From Desulfopila sp. IMCC35006 (GTDB lineage Bacteria; Desulfobacterota; Desulfobulbia; Desulfobulbales; Desulfocapsaceae), in contig NZ_SWCM01000001.1 in assembly GCF_005116645.1 (NCBI RefSeq), forward strand, positions 372,001 to 436,000: DNA of 64,000 nucleotides, written 5' to 3'. Each line of letters begins with the position of its first letter. Within the stretch, counting starts at the first letter, position 1. Below, one piece after another: positions 1 through 8,846 of the stretch. The notes under the pieces were generated by a model. That model was not told the DNA's origin and did no database searches. It worked only from the letters and a program-made list of their open reading frames with translations. A program made the position numbers and the translations under genes.

Positions 1-545
1 GATGACACGGCTGCCGTCGGTAACCAGATCTATCGGCCCGGTAATCGCCAGAATGGTGTGTAACTCTTTTGCCAGCAGGCAGGCACTCGCTGCCGCATCC
101 TGCACACTATTGGTTGAATCGACACCTTTGGTCGTCGTTTTTTGACTGCCAAGAGACATTATTTCCGAGGCATTGCCACGAATAACACTGACCATGGTCT
201 TGTCTATGATGGTCCCGGCTGCGGCCGTTCGAAATGACGTCGCCCCCGCGCCGACCGGATCCAGTATTATCGGCTTGTGCAATGCCGTCGCCCGTGCCCC
301 GGCTATTACCATGGATGCCACCCAGTCTTCAGTTAAGGTGCCGATATTGAGAACAAGGGCTCCGGCAAAAGCAACCATATCCTCCACCTCGTTTGCAGCA
401 TGGGCCATAACCGGCGACGCGCCCATGGCAAGCAGGACGTTGGCGGTATAATTCATCACCACGAAGTTGGTGATATTATGGATTAGTGGTTTATTTTCGC
501 GAATACGCTGCAGATTTTCCGCAGCCTTCAGGGCAAGATTGACCA
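1..545 (-). CDS. thiM: Hydroxyethylthiazole kinase ThiM (3' end beyond window)
   Basis: Phosphorylates the alcohol of 4-methyl-5-(2-hydroxyethyl)thiazole in thiamine salvage (cytoplasm). The translated minus strand reads through family motifs in order: IHNITNFVV near the N-terminus, then DPVGAGATSFR, then GNASEI, then the TTTKGVDST stretch of the substrate/ATP region, and the frame stays open to base 1, so about the C-terminal third is missing. The ATG at 545 is chosen because it begins the conserved N-terminus; an ATG 4 bases upstream is out of frame. A TPP riboswitch lies about 110 bases upstream on the same strand, which independently supports a thiamine gene. thiE or thiD would be expected beyond the edge (inference). 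Identity is secure. Confidence 0.93.
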
Positions 546-651
546 TAGCATGACTCGACCGGTAAAGATGATAGACGCTTTCGCTGGTTTAGCAGGAAGA
601 AAGACCGGGCGGGCAGATCGAAGAAATGAGAAACCACAAGAGACATTTCTG

Positions 652-724
652 CAATTCCCTACGCTGGTGTTATCCAGGTCAGGTTCAACGGGTATCTTCT
701 CAGGCCACAGCGCCACCCCTGCAA
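652..724 (-). promoter_or_regulatory. TPP riboswitch (THI element)
   Basis: On the minus strand the aptamer shows the hallmark blocks in order: GGGGTGGCG, CTGAGA, ACCC, GAACCTGACCTGGATAA and CCAGCGTAGGGAA. These are the diagnostic P2/P4 sequences of TPP-sensing RNAs. It precedes thiM by about 110 bases, so thiamine pyrophosphate should switch off thiM expression. I did not resolve whether the expression platform acts on transcription or on ribosome access. Confidence 0.95.
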
Positions 725-741
725 AAAATAGTACGCACGCA

Positions 742-770
742 TCTTTAGGTGAATCTAAATGCAATGTCAA
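742..770 (-). promoter_or_regulatory. Candidate sigma-70 promoter for the TPP riboswitch/thiM
   Basis: Minus strand TTGACA (765-770), 17-base spacer, then TAAAGA (742-747), placed just upstream of the aptamer. The -35 is a perfect match and the -10 is weak. A perfect 14-bp palindrome CAAGCAATTGCTTG (793-806) lies about 20 bases further upstream and could be an operator for either direction. Confidence 0.5.
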
Positions 771-884
771 GGCATTACTTTTTTGACCTGCCCAAGCAAT
801 TGCTTGCCGACTCATCCCCCGAGGAGGTATATTGCGGGGAAAATGAAAAAGCCGACTCCCCCGGTACATTCAAAAAAAGCTGGC

Positions 885-932
885 ACGCTGTTTAGTACCC
901 CTTTGAGGGGTATTCTTTTCAATGCCCCCTGC
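885..932. repeat. Degenerate copy of the 27-bp repeat unit, upstream of kup
   Basis: The stretch from AGTACCCCTTTGAGGGGTA onward aligns base by base with the 27-bp tandem unit found at 43697-43794 (about 25 of 34 positions identical by eye). It contains the palindrome TACCCC-TTTGA-GGGGTA (896-912). It ends about 30 bases before the kup start, so it lies in the kup leader. It could form a hairpin there; no function is claimed. Confidence 0.45.
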
Positions 933-964
933 GGGTGCTCTGTTCGGGACCCTGGAGTTGTGTA

Positions 965-2902
965 ATGGTACATTCAATTCCGCCAACCGTCCATAAAGAC
1001 CAGTCCGGCGCCACTTCCTCACCCACCTCCTCGTCGGCCAAACCAAGACTGACCGGTCTTGCCCTGGGAGCACTTGGTATTGTTTACGGTGACATCGGCA
1101 CCAGCCCTTTGTACACGATCAAGGAATGCTTTTCGGGCGAATTCGGGGTGGCAGTCACTCCCGCCAATATTACCGGAATCCTGTCGATGGTCTTCTGGTC
1201 ACTCATTATCGTCGTCAGCCTGAAGTATGTGAGCTTGATCCTGCGCGCAGACAACAAGGGTGAAGGCGGCACATTCTCACTCCTGGCGATGCTGCGCGGT
1301 AAACTGCGAAACAACAGAAGACAATGGGCTGTGCTCACTATTCTGGCCGCTTTTGGCGCGTCATTGCTCTATGGAGATGGAGTCATCACGCCTGCTATCT
1401 CGGTGCTCTCGGCAATTGAAGGATTGAACATGGCCACCGATGCAGTGGCCGATTACGTTGTCCCGACAACCTGCCTGATCCTCATTGTGCTCTTTTCGGT
1501 GCAGCGGTTTGGCACCGCGGTCATCGGCAGAATGGTTGGTCCGGTGATGATTGTCTGGTTCACGACCCTTGGTCTTTTAGGCTTGCGGGCCATTGCCAGT
1601 CATCCGGAAATTCTTGCTGCTCTGAATCCGGCATGTGCGGTTAATTTTTTTGCAGTAAATCATATTCATGGCATAGTTTCTCTCGCCTCAGTAGTTCTCT
1701 GTATCACCGGTTGTGAAGCTTTATACGCCGACATGGGCCACTTTGGTCCTCTGCCAATCCGGCTTTCCTGGTATGGCATTGTTCTGCCGGGCCTGGTCCT
1801 CAACTATTTTGGTCAAGGCGCGCTCCTGCTGCATGATCCGGATATCGCCAACGTCAATCCTTTTTATGCTCTGGCGCCAAAATCTATACTCTATCCGCTG
1901 GTCGGCCTGGCATGCATTTCTACCATCATTGCCTCACAGGCGTTGATTTCCGGTGTCTTTTCTCTTACGCAACAGGCCATACAACTGGGCTTTGCTCCCC
2001 GCATGCGCATCATTCACACTTCGGAACACTCCAAGGGGCAGATTTATATACCAACCGTCAATTGGGCGGTCATGATTGCCACTCTGACCCTGGTGCTGGT
2101 ATTTGAAAAATCGAGCGGCCTGGCGGCAGCATACGGTTTTGCCGTAACTGCCACGATGACTGTCACCTCACTCATGTTTTTTCAGGTCACCCTTGTCAAG
2201 TGGCACTGGTCACTGTGGAAAAGTGCGTGCCTGCTCGGCTTCTTCCTGTTCTTCGATCTGGCCTTTTTGGGGGCCAACGTCCTCAAAATACCGGACGGTG
2301 GCTGGATTACAATCTGCATCGCCACCGTACTCGCCACGAGCATGATTACCTGGCGTGACGGCCGGGCCCTGCTCGCCAACCACTACCGTCTGATGCGGTT
2401 GCCGACCGATGTTTTCTTACGGGATATCGTGGAACACAGCCCTCCACGAATCACCGGCACCGCTGTCTTCATGTCGATATCACCGGATGGCATCCCTTAT
2501 TCTCTGGTGCACTATCTCAAGCACACCGAAGCTCTGCATGAGCGAATTCTCCTGCTTTCCGCTGTATCGATCGAAACACCGACGGTCGTAGCCGACGACC
2601 GTGTCACCGTAAAAGATCTGGGGGAAGGCCTTTATCGAATCACCGTCGGGTATGGTTTTATGGAATCACCGGATATATCAAAGGTCATCGAACAGCTCAG
2701 CGATAAAGGCCTGTCTGTCGATATCTATTCCACCTCGTTTTTTCTGGGTCGTGAAAACCTTTTGGCAACTGGTCCTGCAAAAATGGCCCAATGGCGAAAG
2801 CACCTTTTTATCTTCATGTCCCGCAATGCCTGGAATGCCAGCTCGTTCTTTAAATTGCCGCCAGACAGGGTGGTAGAACTGGGGAACCAGGTGGAACTGT
2901 AA
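965..2902 (+). CDS. kup: Potassium uptake permease Kup
   Basis: Proton-coupled K+ importer of the KUP/HAK/KT family in the inner membrane. The 645-aa product carries the signature GIVYGDIGTSPLY at about residues 38-50, then the usual set of about 12 hydrophobic segments and a roughly 200-residue soluble C-terminal part. Length is close to the E. coli protein. An ATG 30 bases upstream is in frame, but 965 is preferred because GGAG lies 8-11 bases before it and because the family motif then sits at the normal distance from the N-terminus. The gene is monocistronic, converging on the TRAP operon. Confidence 0.95.
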   Translation: MVHSIPPTVHKDQSGATSSPTSSSAKPRLTGLALGALGIVYGDIGTSPLYTIKECFSGEFGVAVTPANITGILSMVFWSLIIVVSLKYVSLILRADNKGEGGTFSLLAMLRGKLRNNRRQWAVLTILAAFGASLLYGDGVITPAISVLSAIEGLNMATDAVADYVVPTTCLILIVLFSVQRFGTAVIGRMVGPVMIVWFTTLGLLGLRAIASHPEILAALNPACAVNFFAVNHIHGIVSLASVVLCITGCEALYADMGHFGPLPIRLSWYGIVLPGLVLNYFGQGALLLHDPDIANVNPFYALAPKSILYPLVGLACISTIIASQALISGVFSLTQQAIQLGFAPRMRIIHTSEHSKGQIYIPTVNWAVMIATLTLVLVFEKSSGLAAAYGFAVTATMTVTSLMFFQVTLVKWHWSLWKSACLLGFFLFFDLAFLGANVLKIPDGGWITICIATVLATSMITWRDGRALLANHYRLMRLPTDVFLRDIVEHSPPRITGTAVFMSISPDGIPYSLVHYLKHTEALHERILLLSAVSIETPTVVADDRVTVKDLGEGLYRITVGYGFMESPDISKVIEQLSDKGLSVDIYSTSFFLGRENLLATGPAKMAQWRKHLFIFMSRNAWNASSFFKLPPDRVVELGNQVEL

Positions 2903-2937
2903 GCCTGCCAAAAAACTCTGCGGGATGTCGATGATTT

Positions 2938-4242
2938 TCAGGGATAAACGATCGAAGGCAGCCAAAGGGTAAGGGGCGGCCAGAGGCTGGTCAGCACCAG
3001 AACAAAAAAAGCGGCCAGGACAAAAGGCAGAGCGGCCTTCGACGTCTGGCTGAGCGTCGCGCCGGAAATGCCGCAGCTGACAAAAAGACAGATGCCTATC
3101 GGCGGCGTCAGCATGCCGATGGCCAGATTCGTGACAATCAGCACCCCGAACTGGGTTGGATCGACTCCCAGCTGCGGGGTCAGGGCAATCAGCACAGGAA
3201 CAAGAAGGATCAGGGCCGCCGTGGTTTCCATGACACAGCCGATTACCATCAGACCAGCCATGACCAGCAGCAGTAAGCCCCACGGGGGCAGCCCGAGATT
3301 CATCATCACCGCACCGAGCAGCTGGCTGGTCTGCTTCATCGCCACCAGCCAGGTAAATACCTTGGCCATGGCAATGATCAGCAAAATAGTCGCCGCAGTG
3401 ATCTGGCTACGGAGAATCTGACCGGGCAAATCGGCCCATTGCAGCTCACGGTTAATCGCCAGACTGACAAAAAGCGCATAAAAGACAGCAAGTGCCGCCG
3501 CCTCGGTGACGGTCACAATACCCGTCAGAATGCCGCCAAGGACAATAACCGGGGCCCAGAGCGCCCAAAAGGCGCGGCGAAACGCCTGGCCTACTCGCGC
3601 CAGGGAAAAACTTCTGCGACTGCCGTAGCCCATGCGCCAGGATATCCCCGCCGCGATGAGCATCAGCACCAGGCCTAGAAAGATGCCGACTATCATGCCG
3701 CCCATGAACAGTTTGGCAATCGACACATTGGTCAAAAAACCGAAAATGACCATCGGGATCGACGGCGGGATGATAACGCCAAGGGCGCCCCCCGCAGCCA
3801 CCACAGCTGCGGCAAAGGCCGGAGGATATCCCTGGCGGACCATCGCCGGAATAACCACCGCCCCGATGGCCGCGGTATCGGCGGCAGCCGAGCCGGAAAT
3901 TCCGGCAAAGAACATTGAGGCGACAATGCTGGCACAGGCCAGGCCACCCGGCATCCATCCCACCAGGCTGTCGGAAAAATCGATGATCTGCCGGGAAATC
4001 CCGCCTCTTTCCATGATCGCCCCGGCCAACATGAACAGGGGCACCGCCAGCAGATCAAAGGAATCTACGCCGGCAAACAGCAGTTGAATAATAGTCTGGC
4101 CGAGGGCGGCAAAAGGTACCGTTGCCGGGAACACCCCGGGCGTCAATATCAGGCCAATGGCTGGAATACCGATGGACAGCGCAATCGGCATCCCCAAAGC
4201 AATCAGAAGAAACAGCAGGAAAAACAGGACAACGACGCTCAT
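2938..4242 (-). CDS. dctM: TRAP transporter large permease (DctM)
   Basis: Large membrane subunit that carries out Na+-driven solute translocation in a tripartite ATP-independent periplasmic transporter. The 434-aa protein is almost wholly hydrophobic, with the DctM patterns PLFMLAGAIM, SAAADTAAIGAVVIPAM (a glycine/alanine-rich re-entrant loop) and GMLTPPIG near the C-terminus. The start overlaps the stop of the small permease gene by an ATGA. It is the last gene of dctP-dctQ-dctM. The substrate cannot be told from the permease. Confidence 0.95.
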   Translation of the reverse strand: MSVVVLFFLLFLLIALGMPIALSIGIPAIGLILTPGVFPATVPFAALGQTIIQLLFAGVDSFDLLAVPLFMLAGAIMERGGISRQIIDFSDSLVGWMPGGLACASIVASMFFAGISGSAAADTAAIGAVVIPAMVRQGYPPAFAAAVVAAGGALGVIIPPSIPMVIFGFLTNVSIAKLFMGGMIVGIFLGLVLMLIAAGISWRMGYGSRRSFSLARVGQAFRRAFWALWAPVIVLGGILTGIVTVTEAAALAVFYALFVSLAINRELQWADLPGQILRSQITAATILLIIAMAKVFTWLVAMKQTSQLLGAVMMNLGLPPWGLLLLVMAGLMVIGCVMETTAALILLVPVLIALTPQLGVDPTQFGVLIVTNLAIGMLTPPIGICLFVSCGISGATLSQTSKAALPFVLAAFFVLVLTSLWPPLTLWLPSIVYP

Positions 4243-4754
4243 GGCTTTCTGCCTCGCACCGTCCTGACCATATCGGCTGCGGTGTGCAGCACCAGAATTG
4301 CAGTGGCCAGGGGAATGACAGCAAAGGGAATGGCCATCGGAATCTGCAGGGAGGCAGTGCTATGGTGCCAGGCCTTGACGGTATACATCACCCCAAACCA
4401 GGAAAGCGCCGTAAAACAGGTAAAGGTCAGCACCTGCAGAAACACCAGAATTATTCGTTCGCAGTTTGGGCCAAACCACTGACCGACCCCCCGCAAGCCA
4501 ATAAAGTTAGCCCGTTTGTACGCTGCGGTGCTGCCGAGAAAGGTTATGGTCACCAGGAGATGACGGCTCACCTCCTCCGACCATCCCAGTGACGAACCAA
4601 GATAACGCCAGATAACCTGGGCAAAAAGGATCAGACAAATAGCCGCGCCGGTAACAACCAGAAGATGTTCCACCAGCGTGTTGACCATACTGCTGACCTT
4701 CTCAATGAAGCTCAGATCAGCGGTTGCCGGACCCTTAACTTCCGCTTTGTTCAC
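4239..4754 (-). CDS. dctQ: TRAP transporter small permease (DctQ)
   Basis: Small four-helix membrane subunit that partners DctM. The 171-aa product has four hydrophobic segments and the family pattern VIWRYLGSSLGWSEEVSRHLL (a WSEE motif) in the first half. ATGA-type overlaps with both neighbours imply translational coupling. Function follows from family and context. Confidence 0.92.
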   Translation of the reverse strand: MNKAEVKGPATADLSFIEKVSSMVNTLVEHLLVVTGAAICLILFAQVIWRYLGSSLGWSEEVSRHLLVTITFLGSTAAYKRANFIGLRGVGQWFGPNCERIILVFLQVLTFTCFTALSWFGVMYTVKAWHHSTASLQIPMAIPFAVIPLATAILVLHTAADMVRTVRGRKP

Positions 4755-5725
4755 TTCACCGCCTGTTGTATCTGTTTGACAATCTTTTTCGACTCTGCGT
4801 CCAGACCTGCCAGGACCGGCTCGGTAGCCTTCCGGAAAGCGTCCATATCCGGATGTTCTTCAATCTCCATGCCGGCGGCCTGCAGTTCCGCCAGCTGCCT
4901 GGCTTCGTTGTCCCGGATAAACGCACGCCCGCGCAGCGCGGCATCGCGAGCGGCATCGAGAAACACCTGGCGATCTGCTTCGGGAAGACCATCCATAAAC
5001 GTTTTGTTGCCGATAAACACCAGCGCCGAATAGACATGACGGGAAAGAGTCAGGTATTTCTGCCCCGCTTCGTTCAGTTTGGCCGCGTAAATAACGGCAA
5101 TCGGGTTTTCCTGACCATCGATCACGCCCTGCTGCAGGGCGGTAAAAATTGGCCAGGCCATTGGGGTGGGATTGGCACCGAGGGCGCGCCATATAGCCAG
5201 ATGGGTAGGCGCTTCCATGGTCCTGATTTTCATGCCGGCCAGATCCGTGGGAGTTTTGATCGGTTTCTTGGAATTGGTCACGTTACGGAACCCATTATCA
5301 AGAAAATGCAGTACGGTAAAACCCTGTTTATCGAGACGCCCGGCCAGATCCTGCCCGATAGGACCATCGAGGACGGTATCGGCCGCCTGATAGGATGGGA
5401 AGAGAAAGGGCATCTCCAGGGCTTTTATCTCCGGGACAAACGCTTCAATCGGCCCGGTGGTGCAAACCGACATCTGCGTGGTGCCAAGCTGTATCTGCTG
5501 CAGTACCTGGGTCTCGCTCCCGAGCGCGCCGGAATGATGCACAACGATGTCATACTTGCCGGGTAATTTCTTTTCCACATCCTCCTTAAACCAGTTGGCG
5601 GCCTGAGTATGCACAAAGGTTGGGTTGACAACCACGGCGATATTAACGGTTGTCTTGGCAAACGCCGGGCTGGAACAGAACGCAAGACAGACGGCTAAGG
5701 TCATGAAAGTTGTTCGGATACGCAT
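4751..5725 (-). CDS. dctP: TRAP transporter solute-binding protein (DctP)
   Basis: Periplasmic receptor that delivers the substrate to DctQM. 324 aa with a cleavable signal peptide (cleavage after SPAFA, about residue 23). The carboxylate-binding arginine of the family lies in GMKIRTMEAP (Arg168) and GVIDGQENP at 200-208 is the usual second signature. This points to an organic acid substrate (dicarboxylate or related), not further resolved. The ATG at 5725 has AGGAGG five bases upstream. First gene of the operon; its promoter should lie in 5726-5850. Confidence 0.93.
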   Translation of the reverse strand: MRIRTTFMTLAVCLAFCSSPAFAKTTVNIAVVVNPTFVHTQAANWFKEDVEKKLPGKYDIVVHHSGALGSETQVLQQIQLGTTQMSVCTTGPIEAFVPEIKALEMPFLFPSYQAADTVLDGPIGQDLAGRLDKQGFTVLHFLDNGFRNVTNSKKPIKTPTDLAGMKIRTMEAPTHLAIWRALGANPTPMAWPIFTALQQGVIDGQENPIAVIYAAKLNEAGQKYLTLSRHVYSALVFIGNKTFMDGLPEADRQVFLDAARDAALRGRAFIRDNEARQLAELQAAGMEIEEHPDMDAFRKATEPVLAGLDAESKKIVKQIQQAVK

Positions 5726-6016
5726 CGAGGCCTCCTTGTACGGTAGTTGATAGGAAAATCGGGCAATACCACGCGAGCAGAGAAACAGGGAGCCACGTTG
5801 CCTGCCGTCACAATTTACGCCACGCCAAAAGCCGAAGGCGGGTGCCGAAAAAACTATCCTTTCCTAATAATTTTCGCAAGTTCTTTACGCTCCTTTTTGA
5901 TGCGGAATGCGGCAAATCTCTTGGCAACAACGCGCCTTGTTCTCGTGCGAAAAATTAGCCGGCAGGATCTGGCCCTTGCCGCACCCATTATTTTATTGCA
6001 ATCAGCGCCGCAATTA

Positions 6017-6040
6017 TTACAATTACCATTACAATGGTAA
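6017..6040. promoter_or_regulatory. Candidate operator of the RHH gene pair
   Basis: A perfect inverted repeat TTACCATT-AC-AATGGTAA (6023-6040) sits about 20 bases before the start of the RHH gene, and TTACAAT occurs twice with 12-bp spacing (6017-6023 and 6029-6035). Inverted and direct half-sites of this size are what RHH dimers bind, so autoregulation is likely. The rest of 5726-6062 contains the dctP promoter region and no gene. Confidence 0.55.
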
Positions 6041-6062
6041 ACATAAGAGTGGAGGCGACAGA

Positions 6063-6329
6063 ATGTCAGTCAAAACAGAACGAATCACCATCTTGGGAAC
6101 TCCTGATTTTAAAGCCTTTCTGACCAGGGAAGCGAAAAAAGAGGGGGTCAGCTTATCACAGCTCGTCCGGGAGCGTTGCCGGCAAAAACCGGCCACTACC
6201 GAAGATGAGGAATTGCTGTCTCTGCTGGTGGCGGAAGTGGTTCAGGCAACCGCCAAAGCTAAGGTATCGCTCGAGCGAGGTCTGGCGGATGCCGAGAAAA
6301 TCCTGACCGAAATAAGAAAAGCGGCATGA
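6063..6329 (+). CDS. Small ribbon-helix-helix (CopG/Arc-like) protein
   Basis: 88 aa. The N-terminal half fits an RHH DNA-binding fold: a basic beta-strand (KTERITILGT), then two helices (PDFKAFLTREAKKEG and SLSQLVRERCRQ). The C-terminal half (about 35-88) is an amphipathic, charged helix probably used for partner contact. Start at 6063 is set by GGAGG eight bases upstream; longer in-frame starts encode an unlikely aromatic/basic leader. It overlaps the next gene by ATGA. No toxin fold is visible in the partner, so a classical toxin-antitoxin pair is not supported. Likely an autorepressor with an unknown partner function. Confidence 0.75.
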   Translation: MSVKTERITILGTPDFKAFLTREAKKEGVSLSQLVRERCRQKPATTEDEELLSLLVAEVVQATAKAKVSLERGLADAEKILTEIRKAA

Positions 6330-6517
6330 GTACCTTAAAAGACGTCATTGCGGCGATGAAAGAGGTTCTGCTCTTAACCGACAAGGTAGAACGCGCCGGC
6401 AAGGTCCTCACTGAAATATCGCAGGAGTTGCGGGAGCACGACCGCAGGCTGGTTCGCCTGGAAACGCTGGTCGAAGTTGCCAGATCTCAAGCCAGGCTGA
6501 CCGGCAAAGCAAAATAA
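6326..6517 (+). CDS. Small coiled-coil partner of the RHH protein, unknown function
   Basis: 63 aa, no recognised domain. Nearly all helical and strongly charged, with heptad-like spacing from about residue 14 to 57 (VERAGKVLTEISQEL then DRRLVRLETLVEVARSQ), suggesting a coiled coil. It overlaps the RHH gene by four bases, so the two are co-translated and probably act together. No catalytic residues typical of RelE, MazF, VapC or HicA are seen. Converges on uppP with 46 bases between. Confidence 0.7.
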   Translation: MSTLKDVIAAMKEVLLLTDKVERAGKVLTEISQELREHDRRLVRLETLVEVARSQARLTGKAK

Positions 6518-6563
6518 CGCGGCGGAAAACGCCTTGATTCAATCCTGCAAAGGCGGCACCGCC

Positions 6564-7526
6564 TCAAATAACATTGGTCGCCAGCAAGACCGCAGTAATC
6601 AGCGCCAGCGCCACCCGGTAATAGCCGAAGATAGCCAGGCCGTGGCGGTTCAGATAAGACACCATCCATTTCACTGAAACCACCGCGGCAATAAAGGCAA
6701 AAAACACCCCGATAGCCAGGGACTGCGCGTCAAAAGTCTGCACCATGATCTGCCCATGTTTGAGGGCGTCATAGGCAGTTGCTGCACCGAGGGTGACCAC
6801 CCCGAGCAGAAAGCTGTATTCGACGGCGGCGGGCAGACTCAACCCGACCAGTACGCCGCCAACAATGGTCACCAGACTGCGGCTGACCCCCGGCCACATG
6901 GCGATACACTGGGCAAAACCAATGATAAGCGCCATTTTCCAGTGCAGGCCATCAAGTGTCCCGACGGTCTGTTGTATACGGGTTGATCTCTGCCTCCGGA
7001 AGCTGACCGCAAGGATGGCCAAGCCTCCCACCAGCCAGGCGATAACCACCGGCCATGGGCCAAAAAGATAGGCCTTGATAATTTTATTGAACAGCAGACC
7101 GATGACCGCTGCCGGCAGAAAGCCAACGGCCACATTGATAAATAACCGCAGCCCTTCCGGACTGCGGCCAAGCAGCCCTTGCAGCATCTGCAGTACCCGG
7201 CGAAAATAGAGGCCAAGCACGGCAATGATCGCGCCCGCCTGAATACAGATGGTATACGCATCGACTGCCTCTTTATCCCGTTCCTGTTCGCTTGCCGAAA
7301 GGGTCTTGTTTTCACCAATGCCCATAATCTTTTCGGCCAGAAGCAGATGCCCGGTCGAACTGACCGGCAGGTATTCCGTCACGCCCTCCACGATGCCAAG
7401 AACAATGGCCTGCCCGATGGACATCTCTTTTTTGGCGGGAACAGTGGATTCACTGCATGCGATGTGGGCGCTGGAAACTATGACAAAAAACGCCGTCAGC
7501 AAAAGGAAAACTGTATATTTTCTCAT
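6564..7526 (-). CDS. uppP: Undecaprenyl-diphosphatase UppP (BacA family)
   Basis: Dephosphorylates undecaprenyl pyrophosphate to recycle the lipid carrier for peptidoglycan and polysaccharide synthesis; overproduction gives bacitracin resistance in known cases. The 320-aa protein carries both family motifs, EGVTEYLPVSSTGH (about 47-60) and a PGVSRS loop near residue 211, within about eight membrane segments. An extra N-terminal hydrophobic stretch (YTVFLLLTAFFVIV) precedes the usual start; it may be a signal peptide or additional helix. ATG at 7526 is chosen over an in-frame TTG at 7547; neither has a good ribosome site. It follows the radical SAM gene by 35 bases, so both are likely one transcript. 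Confidence 0.92.
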   Translation of the reverse strand: MRKYTVFLLLTAFFVIVSSAHIACSESTVPAKKEMSIGQAIVLGIVEGVTEYLPVSSTGHLLLAEKIMGIGENKTLSASEQERDKEAVDAYTICIQAGAIIAVLGLYFRRVLQMLQGLLGRSPEGLRLFINVAVGFLPAAVIGLLFNKIIKAYLFGPWPVVIAWLVGGLAILAVSFRRQRSTRIQQTVGTLDGLHWKMALIIGFAQCIAMWPGVSRSLVTIVGGVLVGLSLPAAVEYSFLLGVVTLGAATAYDALKHGQIMVQTFDAQSLAIGVFFAFIAAVVSVKWMVSYLNRHGLAIFGYYRVALALITAVLLATNVI

Positions 7527-7561
7527 AATCGTTGCGTTGTTTCCCAATGGGAAAAAAGGAA

Positions 7562-8593
7562 TTATTTGCCGGCAGCATTACGCCAGCAGGTAGGATCGGC
7601 AGCAAGATAATCACCGGTGAGCTGATATGCTGCGCCACGGCAGCCGTAACACTCGGCCGCCTTTTCACAACTCTTGCACTCCCCTTTGATCATTTCGCGG
7701 TAATTTTTCAGATTATTGACGACTTCGCTGTTTTTCAGGATATGGCCGAGTTTGTTCAGACGGATATTGTCAAGAGCAATGGTCACCCCGACACAGGGCA
7801 TAACATCACCAACCGCTGTCACTACGCAGGATACCTGGTGGCGCATACATTTATTGCCAACCAGCGGCGGCTGCGGGTCCCAGTTGCGATGAAATTTTTT
7901 CTGATCGATTGCCGAGAGCTGGCTAAAGAGCTCTTTGAGTTCTTGTGGACCGACACCCAGCCAGCTGTTTTCCAGAGCATTGGCCTGTGGAGTAATAATC
8001 TCAAAATACGGCTCAATATTTTCCTCCCGCAGCCACTGCCACATGGCGGGTAATTCTTTGATGTTTTGTCGACAGATAACCGTGCTGACGGCCAGAAAAA
8101 GTTCCTGAGACGGATAACCAGCCTCCTGCAGGGCGGACAGGGCCTTATTTATTATGTGAAAGGCGCCTTTTTTCCCTGCCAGCTTATCCTGAACCTGCTC
8201 ATTTCTTGAATTCATCTTCAAGGCAATCCGGACTTTATGTTCCGCCAGAACAGCCGCCAGCGCTTTATCTATCCCGGAACCATTGGTGAACATTTCAACA
8301 TCAAGGCAATTCTCAGCAAGAAAGGCCAACATCTCGACAAGATGCGGATAAATGGAGGGCTCGCCGCCCAAAATGATAATTTTTCGTGCCCCCAGCTCTT
8401 TGGCCTGGAGGATAACATCTTTGATTTCAGCTCTGGAAAGCTCATTGCTGGTGTCTACTTTCTCATCGACATAACAGTAGGAGCAGCGAAAGTTACAGAC
8501 CCGGCTGAATTCTATCTCCATGGAAAGCAGCCGGTCCGCCGCCACCGCCTCGCGGATCTGCTGTTCGGTGAAATCAAGATTATATATTTGCAT
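7562..8593 (-). CDS. Radical SAM protein with SPASM-like C-terminal cluster domain
   Basis: 343 aa. The canonical CxxxCxxC for the SAM-binding [4Fe-4S] cluster is CNFRCSYC (Cys33, 37, 40), followed by the GGEP motif (ILGGEPSIYP). The C-terminal region has many cysteines (CMRHQVSC, VMPCVGV, CKSCEKAAECYGCRG, CW), matching the SPASM/twitch type that binds auxiliary Fe-S clusters. Such enzymes often modify peptides or small metabolites; no precursor peptide is visible next to it. It lies directly upstream of uppP and just downstream, across a repeat, of the B12-radical SAM operon. Substrate unknown. Confidence 0.85.
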   Translation of the reverse strand: MQIYNLDFTEQQIREAVAADRLLSMEIEFSRVCNFRCSYCYVDEKVDTSNELSRAEIKDVILQAKELGARKIIILGGEPSIYPHLVEMLAFLAENCLDVEMFTNGSGIDKALAAVLAEHKVRIALKMNSRNEQVQDKLAGKKGAFHIINKALSALQEAGYPSQELFLAVSTVICRQNIKELPAMWQWLREENIEPYFEIITPQANALENSWLGVGPQELKELFSQLSAIDQKKFHRNWDPQPPLVGNKCMRHQVSCVVTAVGDVMPCVGVTIALDNIRLNKLGHILKNSEVVNNLKNYREMIKGECKSCEKAAECYGCRGAAYQLTGDYLAADPTCWRNAAGK

Positions 8594-8702
8594 TGCGATT
8601 ACAGCCTGCCTGTGGGGTTCATAACAATACCCCCTTCAGGGATGCACTCCGTTGTGGATTTTTTTGTTGTACACGTAAGAACATATTTTGTGAGCGATTC
8701 AG

Positions 8703-8795
8703 CCCGCCCAAAAGATTTGCGGGGCTCTTTTTAGTACTCGCTTGACGGGGATAAGTTCCTTCACGAAATAATGTTCTTGTAAACAGCACATTATC
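8703..8795. repeat. Composite hairpin repeat, copy A1 (truncated)
   Basis: Begins with the CCCGCCCAAAAGATTTGCGGGG hairpin block (arms CCCGC/GCGGG), continues with one partial 27-bp unit (AGTACTCGCTTGACGGG), then the block ATAAGTTCCTTCACGAAA, and half of the long hairpin (AAATAATGTTCTTGT). The second arm is truncated to ACATTAT. Sequence is otherwise nearly identical to copy A2, 144 bases to the right. Confidence 0.8.
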
Positions 8796-8846
8796 TGTAA
8801 GGTACCGAGTCAGTACTATGAGTTATTGAATGCATTATAACATCGA

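Noticed and set aside
528-869. 113-codon minus-strand frame over the TPP riboswitch
   Set aside because: It runs across the aptamer, whose sequence is explained by the RNA structure; no family resemblance.
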